Both the position numbers and the translations under genes were made by a program. A stretch of 32,074 nucleotides of DNA from a virus. Positions within the stretch are counted from its first letter, which is position 1. Each line of letters opens with the position of its first letter. Shown piece by piece: positions 27,805 through 32,074 of the stretch. The DNA lies in IMG/VR virus record IMGVR_UViG_3300008267_000928, positions 1 through 32,074 of that record. One strand, 5' to 3'. The notes below the pieces were generated by a model. It did no database searches and was not told the DNA's origin. It saw nothing but the letters and a program-made list of their open reading frames with translations.

Positions 27805-28776
27805 TTAACCTGAAATGTACCTCACAACAGATGAGGCGTTACGAACTGTATTAAAGATATCAGCAATGCCTGTTGGCTGCCTCAGTAAGCTACTTAGCGT
27901 CGTAGCTGCAGTTCCAATTCGTATGAGTGCACTACCTAATGATAAATTACGGAGCGAATTTCTATCAATAGTGGCAGGTGTTAGGTAATTGGACGTCCAA
28001 CTTTTATATGCTATAGCAACATCTAGTATTGCTAGCTGATCACTTGAACCCCAATCTAATCTTACCTGCCCTACATTGACAGGGAAGGCTTCATGCAATT
28101 TAACATGTAGTACACGTGCAGATGCTGAATCAAAAACGTAAATATCAATAGTAGTCGCATACTCTTCCATATACGAGACTTCACCGTAAAACGCACCACT
28201 AGTAGATCTAGGGCCTGTTGCGTTTACGTCAAAATTGATAATTTTTTGAATCCATTTAGTAAAGAAATCCAATGCAACACTGGTATTATCCATATAGTAT
28301 TGCATTTGTATGTTTTCAAAAGTAGGGCGTAAAGGTCTAGGCTGTGCTATACCGTAACCATAATGAGGTACAGATGCTGTTACAATTTGCATACCAGGAA
28401 TTGCTGATCCTGAGCATATAAAAGGTAATATTTTTCCAAAATTATTAAATTCTCTTGTCTCACTAGTCGCACTTCGTAGCCATTTTGGTGGAGTAATATA
28501 AACCATAAAGTGCGATGGATTAATAAACCCTGATAGTTTTGCTGTAGTGGAAATAAAAGCTTTGAGATCAAAGCCTTCAGCTGCTCGAGGATTTCTATTA
28601 TTAAAACTGTTAAGAACGCCACCTAACTGAGTTAGTAGCGCACCACCAATAGCTACTCTGTTACGTGAATTTAAACCGCTATTGAAAGTACTCTGAGCAG
28701 TACCCGCAATACCAGCAACCGCGCCTGCGCGCGTTAAATTCTGTGCTGATAGAATATCTGAAATAGTCTGTGACAT
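27805..28776 (-). CDS. gp54: Baseplate-tail tube initiator (T4 gp54-like)
   Basis: 323 residues, close to T4 gp54 (320). A helical N-terminal region (SDILSAQNLTRAGAVAGIAG...) precedes the tube-like beta domain: HFMVYITPPKWLR, ICSGSAIPGMQIVTASVPHYGYG, RPLRPTFENIQMQYYMDNTSVALDFFTKWIQKII, YATTIDIYVFDSASARVLHVKLHEAFPVNVGQVRLDW, ILDVAIAYKSW. The tail IADIFNTVRNASSVVRYISG recalls the gp54 C-terminus. Gp54 sits on gp48 and starts polymerisation of the tail tube. A perfect TATAAATA late element lies 22 nt upstream. Confidence 0.78.
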   Translation of the reverse strand: MSQTISDILSAQNLTRAGAVAGIAGTAQSTFNSGLNSRNRVAIGGALLTQLGGVLNSFNNRNPRAAEGFDLKAFISTTAKLSGFINPSHFMVYITPPKWLRSATSETREFNNFGKILPFICSGSAIPGMQIVTASVPHYGYGIAQPRPLRPTFENIQMQYYMDNTSVALDFFTKWIQKIINFDVNATGPRSTSGAFYGEVSYMEEYATTIDIYVFDSASARVLHVKLHEAFPVNVGQVRLDWGSSDQLAILDVAIAYKSWTSNYLTPATIDRNSLRNLSLGSALIRIGTAATTLSSLLRQPTGIADIFNTVRNASSVVRYISG

Positions 28777-28798
28777 TAAGTAAACCTATAGGGTAATA

Positions 28799-28806
28799 TA
28801 TTTATA
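28799..28806 (-). promoter_or_regulatory. Perfect T4-type late promoter TATAAATA
   Basis: TATAAATA on the minus strand, identical to the T4 late consensus, 22 nt before the gp54 ATG at 28776. It lies just past the stop of gp4. Confidence 0.6.
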
Positions 28807-29253
28807 TTAGAACTTGATACCTAATTCCTTTTCTGTTAGAATAAGAAACTTCCACTTTCTATCGAGACAGAACTGATAAGCCGCTTTCCATTTTGCTTCG
28901 TTTATCGAATAAGTAATTGCTTCTGAAATAAACTGCTTATTCTTCTTACCTTTAAGTATTGGTTCTCTCGTTTGTTTACTAGGTTTAATCTCAACCATTA
29001 AAACATCCAGGGTATTATCTTTATTTTTTTTCTTTACGATAAAATCTGGAAAGTATCTATGCAATTTTCTATCAACCGGGCTGATATAAGGTATGCTAAG
29101 CTCTTCACTAGCCCATGAAATTACATCTGGATGGTCGTCTAAATATCTCATAAACTTAAACTCCCAGAGTGACCGATAAATAATATTATTACTATCTCCG
29201 AGATATTTCTGGGGATTTTTAGGTTTAAACATACCTTTGTAAGAAGAGGCCAT
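28807..29253 (-). CDS. gp4: Head completion protein (T4 gp4-like)
   Basis: 148 residues from the ATG at 29253 (an alternative start at 29271 adds six residues). The frame MASSYKGMFKPKNPQKYLGDSNNIIYRSLWEFKFMRYLDDHPDVISWASEELSIPYISPVDRKLHRYFPDFIVKK...VEIKPSKQTREP aligns well with T4 gp4, including the D...ExK-like element PDF...MVEIKPS that gives the family a nuclease-like fold. Gp4 finishes packaged heads before tail joining. The ATG overlaps that of the divergent gp48-like gene within CATG. Confidence 0.88.
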   Translation of the reverse strand: MASSYKGMFKPKNPQKYLGDSNNIIYRSLWEFKFMRYLDDHPDVISWASEELSIPYISPVDRKLHRYFPDFIVKKKNKDNTLDVLMVEIKPSKQTREPILKGKKNKQFISEAITYSINEAKWKAAYQFCLDRKWKFLILTEKELGIKF

Positions 29254-30241
29254 GGCTGTACAAAATATCACTAGTGCAAGAAGTTTAATGCTACAAGCCA
29301 GGTCTAATACGACCGGGTCTCTTAATATATTAAAATTTCCTGACGACCTAGAATCTGTCCCTCATAAGATGTTAATAAACATACGCTCCTACACTCGTGC
29401 AGGTGCTGGTAGATTATCTATCCCAACCGGTTCTAACACTAAGGCAGCAATTGCTTTACCTGTACCTAGAAATGTAACAGAAAGTTATAATGTAACTTAT
29501 AATAATGCCGATCTAGGTATTCTAGGTAATGCTTTGTCTAATGCTATAGACTCTGCAATTAATACAAATGAGAACCTTTTAACTACTCTTGGAAATTTTG
29601 GGCGCGATGTATTAGGGGTAGGTAGAGAATCAGGTACCCCTATAAGAAGTAGTATTCTTAATATAGGACAAGCTATAGCCTATCAAGGTGCAATTGCAGC
29701 TACGTCAACTGCTGCAGCTGCTGTAGGGCTAAGCGGTACCACAGCAGCTATTCAAGCAGGAACAGGTCTTGTATTCAACCCTCATACTACTGCTATTTTT
29801 AGTAGCGTAAACATAAGAACAATGATCTATCAATGGACACTAGCCCCTAAAACTGAAAAAGAAAGTAGAAATATTGAAGAGATTGTTCGTACTTTAAGAA
29901 ACGCAATGCTTCCATATAGAGGTACAAACGAACTCTTTTTAAGATTTCCCGATCAAATCGAGTATAAAATTTTAGGTGCAGAGCCTGATTATGATATGCC
30001 TACCACACCCTGCGTAATAACAGGTATTGACTTAAACAGATCACCTCAAGGACCTGTATTCTTTGCAAAAACTGGTGCACCTGTTTTATATGGATTAACG
30101 ATTAATTTATCTGAAATTCGCGCCCTTACAAGAGATGATTTTACTACTACTAACTTACCGCCTAGCAATCCAACTAATCCAGTTATTGTACCACCCGCAA
30201 CCGGTAATGTTGGATTTGTCGAAGAAAATCCAAATTCATAG
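29252..30241 (+). CDS. gp48: Baseplate tail-tube cap protein (T4 gp48-like)
   Basis: 329 residues (an internal ATG at 29288, after AAGAAG, would give 317). Typical segments: SLNILKFPDDLESVPHKMLINIRSYTR near the start, a Gly/Ala-rich middle (about 80-180), then FNPHTTAIFSSVNIRTMIYQWTLAPKTEKESRNIEEIVRTLRNAMLPY and FLRFPDQIEYKILG. This matches T4 gp48, which caps the baseplate and receives gp54. The C-terminus is Pro/Asn-rich. It starts a rightward baseplate operon with gp53 and the hub gene. Confidence 0.8.
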   Translation: MAVQNITSARSLMLQARSNTTGSLNILKFPDDLESVPHKMLINIRSYTRAGAGRLSIPTGSNTKAAIALPVPRNVTESYNVTYNNADLGILGNALSNAIDSAINTNENLLTTLGNFGRDVLGVGRESGTPIRSSILNIGQAIAYQGAIAATSTAAAAVGLSGTTAAIQAGTGLVFNPHTTAIFSSVNIRTMIYQWTLAPKTEKESRNIEEIVRTLRNAMLPYRGTNELFLRFPDQIEYKILGAEPDYDMPTTPCVITGIDLNRSPQGPVFFAKTGAPVLYGLTINLSEIRALTRDDFTTTNLPPSNPTNPVIVPPATGNVGFVEENPNS

Positions 30242-30250
30242 TAGGTAAAA

Positions 30251-30772
30251 ATGTCACTAGAATATTTCGATAATTTTCCAGCTATTCAGTATAAGAATAC
30301 AGAAGCAAAAAATCTGTTAGTTAGAGTAGGTGTACGCGAAAGTACGCTTAATAATAATATATTGTACCTTCCATTAACAATCGATGAATTTGAAAGGCCT
30401 GATACGGTATCTAACGATCTGTATAATAATAGCGCCTACGATTGGTCTATCAGACTCGTTAACAAACAAGTAGATCCATACTTTGACTGGTACCTATCAA
30501 CTGAACAGTTCGAGAAATATATTGCTAAAAAGTATGGTAGTTTGAGATCAGCTCAAAATACAATTGTACATTATAAAGATGTAACTAATAGCATAATAAT
30601 TAATAATACTACGTATGATTTACTTGATGCTGGAGATCAAGCTAGCTATACAGCTATTACCGCGTATGATTACGAACTAGAACTAAATGAACTTAAAAAA
30701 GTTATAAAAGTTGTTTCTCCAAGTGCTATTGAAGAGATGGCTAAAACTCTGGAAAAGAAGCTGAATGAATAA
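30251..30772 (+). CDS. gp53: Baseplate wedge protein (T4 gp53-like)
   Basis: 173 residues with the gp53 frame: EYFDNFPAIQYKNTEAKNLLVRVGVRE, LPLTIDEFERPDTVSNDLYNNSAYDWSIRLVNKQVDPYFDWYLSTEQFEKYIAKKYGSLRSAQNTIVHYKDV, then a coiled tail (YELELNELKKVIKVVSPSAIEEMAKTLEKKL). In T4, gp53 clamps neighbouring wedges and the hub; its N-terminal LysM-like domain is conserved here. The next gene overlaps by 8 nt. Confidence 0.88.
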   Translation: MSLEYFDNFPAIQYKNTEAKNLLVRVGVRESTLNNNILYLPLTIDEFERPDTVSNDLYNNSAYDWSIRLVNKQVDPYFDWYLSTEQFEKYIAKKYGSLRSAQNTIVHYKDVTNSIIINNTTYDLLDAGDQASYTAITAYDYELELNELKKVIKVVSPSAIEEMAKTLEKKLNE

Positions 30773-32074
30773 TAATGATATTCTTAATGACCCATCAGCA
30801 GTCATTATTAATAAAATAGAAGTTGAGAAGTTTGACGGTTCCAAGAAACTAGACATAAAAGCACTTCTAGTATCTCTTAACCTTAATAGTAGTATGACTT
30901 TTCCTTCCGTGTTTGCATACATGCTTATAGGTGATACTAATAACATACTAGATAATGAAGACTTCTCTTTTGTTGGAGAAGAGTTTGTTACGGTTTATAT
31001 TAAACAGCCTGCACTAAGTGAAACATTGCCTAGTAAAGAGTTAACTTATAAATTTGTAGTTAATAAAATCGATACAGAAATTCCTAGTGAGGATACAGGA
31101 GGTTCTCTCTTTAAGCTTGAATTAATAAGTGTTGATGCGTTTATTAACGCAGGTGCAATGAAGAGTAGAGGCTACTCAAATACTTCAACTAACATAGTTA
31201 AGACTATTCTTGAGAATGAACTTAAAACAGAAATACCACTAGTACACTTTGAGGATACTGTAGGTACAACTCAATATGCTTTTGTAGAATCAAAACCTTT
31301 TGAGAAGATCGTTATGGTAACTGCACAAGCGTATAATAATAGAGAGTACGTAACATCGACGTTTTCTTTCTATGAAAACTTTGAAGGTTATAACTTTGAG
31401 TCGTTTGAGAATATGATTCAGCGAGGAATAGAAACACCCCCTCGTAAACTAACATATAAGATGACTGTATCAAACGATAGAGAAGGCTATAACTCTATTA
31501 TTGCATATTCTAACCCTCTAAGATTTCATACCAGTCTAAAAATGTCGCATGGGTACTATTCTACTAGAGTAATATCATATAATCTATTTGAGAAAAGAGC
31601 TGAAGAAGAAGCAATCATTTTACCAGAAAAACTTAAAGAAGCTACTAATAGACTAAACAATGTGGATGTTAGAAACTCAGATACCTTTATAGACAAAATA
31701 AAAGAATTGGGTAGCCTCACTTACCTTATACCATACGCTCCACCCCAGGCCTATAATAATCCTGAGCGGATAGATAATGCAAATAAAGCTTTTTTATATT
31801 CTAGCCCATTTGCTGCCTTGATGAGAGAAAATACTATTATGTTTAAAAGTTATGGAGCTCTAGATTTAGATGTAGGTAAAGCAGTAGAACTAGAATTTCC
31901 CGATACATTATCAACAGCAAATGATAATAAATCTAGTGATAAAGACCTCTCAGGTAAGTATATAATAACTGATATATCTCATGATATAAGCTTGTCTGGC
32001 AGATCTAAGTTTGAATTTTATACTAATTACGTATGTGTTAAAGAGAGTTCTCTACGTAGAGCTACTTTCTATAA
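30765..32074 (+). CDS. gp27: Baseplate hub protein, gp27-like (3' end outside window)
   Basis: Open to the right edge; 436 residues visible from the ATG at 30765 (MNNNDILNDPSAVIINKIEV). The N-terminal beta domain (FDGSKKLDIKALLVSLNLNSSMTFPSVFAYMLIGD, LTYKFVVNKIDTEIP, LFKLELISVDAF) and helix FVESKPFEKIVMVTAQAYNN fit hub proteins of the gp27 type. The region GALDLDVGKAVELEFPDTLS...GKYIITDISHDISLSGRSKFEFYTNYVCV corresponds to the gp27 second barrel. Overlap of 8 nt with gp53 suggests coupling. It is already longer than T4 gp27 (391). Confidence 0.72.
   Translation, partial: MNNNDILNDPSAVIINKIEVEKFDGSKKLDIKALLVSLNLNSSMTFPSVFAYMLIGDTNNILDNEDFSFVGEEFVTVYIKQPALSETLPSKELTYKFVVNKIDTEIPSEDTGGSLFKLELISVDAFINAGAMKSRGYSNTSTNIVKTILENELKTEIPLVHFEDTVGTTQYAFVESKPFEKIVMVTAQAYNNREYVTSTFSFYENFEGYNFESFENMIQRGIETPPRKLTYKMTVSNDREGYNSIIAYSNPLRFHTSLKMSHGYYSTRVISYNLFEKRAEEEAIILPEKLKEATNRLNNVDVRNSDTFIDKIKELGSLTYLIPYAPPQAYNNPERIDNANKAFLYSSPFAALMRENTIMFKSYGALDLDVGKAVELEFPDTLSTANDNKSSDKDLSGKYIITDISHDISLSGRSKFEFYTNYVCVKESSLRRATFY

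Noticed and set aside
31434-31440. ACACCCC, the exact complement of the tmRNA 5' strand GGGGTGT, as a possible acceptor-piece 3' strand
   Set aside because: It lies inside the gp27-like reading frame (IETPPRK) and has no T-arm or CCA next to it.
1-32074. CRISPR arrays, tRNA genes, insertion sequences
   Set aside because: No spaced direct repeats, tRNA cloverleaf patterns or transposase frames were seen by eye on either strand.

Overview
This window looks like part of a T4-like marine myovirus genome. The A+T-rich DNA carries T4-type replication genes (gp61 primase, gp59 helicase loader, gp32 ssDNA-binding protein, gp33 late-transcription co-activator) and T4-type tail and head genes (gp26/gp51-like, gp54, gp4, gp48, gp53, gp27-like). 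It also carries nucleotide-metabolism genes (nrdA, nrdB, thyX, dCMP deaminase) and typical marine accessory genes (speD, glutaredoxin, phoH, FkbM methyltransferase, glycosyltransferase). A tmRNA-like RNA has a tag beginning ANDN, which is typical of alphaproteobacteria. A SAR11-like or other marine alphaproteobacterial host is therefore a reasonable but unproven guess. No bacterial chromosomal genes are seen.

Layout: (1) 1-2985, plus strand: speD-like gene cut by the window edge, HNH-type endonuclease, conserved phage protein, a 31-residue basic protein, glutaredoxin, WYL_2/DUF2693 protein, glycosyltransferase. (2) 2951-9077, minus strand: GIY-YIG endonuclease, Zn-ribbon acidic protein, dCMP deaminase, nrdB, FkbM methyltransferase, nrdA, thyX and primase, apparently driven by a sigma70-like promoter at 9095-9122. 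(3) 9123-16935, minus strand: lysis-type membrane proteins, then virion proteins. Five proteins in this block start with a T4-like capsid-targeting peptide ending in [L/I]-x-E-A. (4) 16952-18124, minus strand: a second deaminase, a 30-residue ORF and a SprT-like metallopeptidase. (5) 18125-18307: divergent promoter region. (6) 18308-24903, plus strand: hypothetical genes with two recent tandem duplications, phoH, a RecB-like nuclease, a tmRNA coding piece, gp33, gp59 and gp32. (7) 24904-29253, minus strand: tape-measure-like protein, a probable -1 frameshifted gp26/gp51 pair, gp54 and gp4. (8) 29252-32074, plus strand: gp48, gp53 and a gp27-like hub protein running off the edge.

Regulation: three sigma70-like promoters share TTGC-N19-TATAAT, and a fourth is TTGATA-N16-TATAAT. 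Elements close to the T4 late promoter (TATAAATA, CATAAATA) lie 23-27 nt before several virion genes. Strong hairpins follow both plus-strand genes that meet convergent neighbours, and each lies inside the opposite gene.

Most interesting: (a) an apparent half-tmRNA, with a coding piece and its own tag but no visible acceptor piece; (b) a set of enzyme-like proteins predicted to be packaged in the head and injected; (c) a -1 frameshift at T8 joining a gp26-like gene to a start-less gp51-like frame directly before the tape-measure gene; (d) nrdB with a missing or out-of-frame 5' end next to an intercalated FkbM gene. All family names come from reading the sequence and from memory; no database search was possible.
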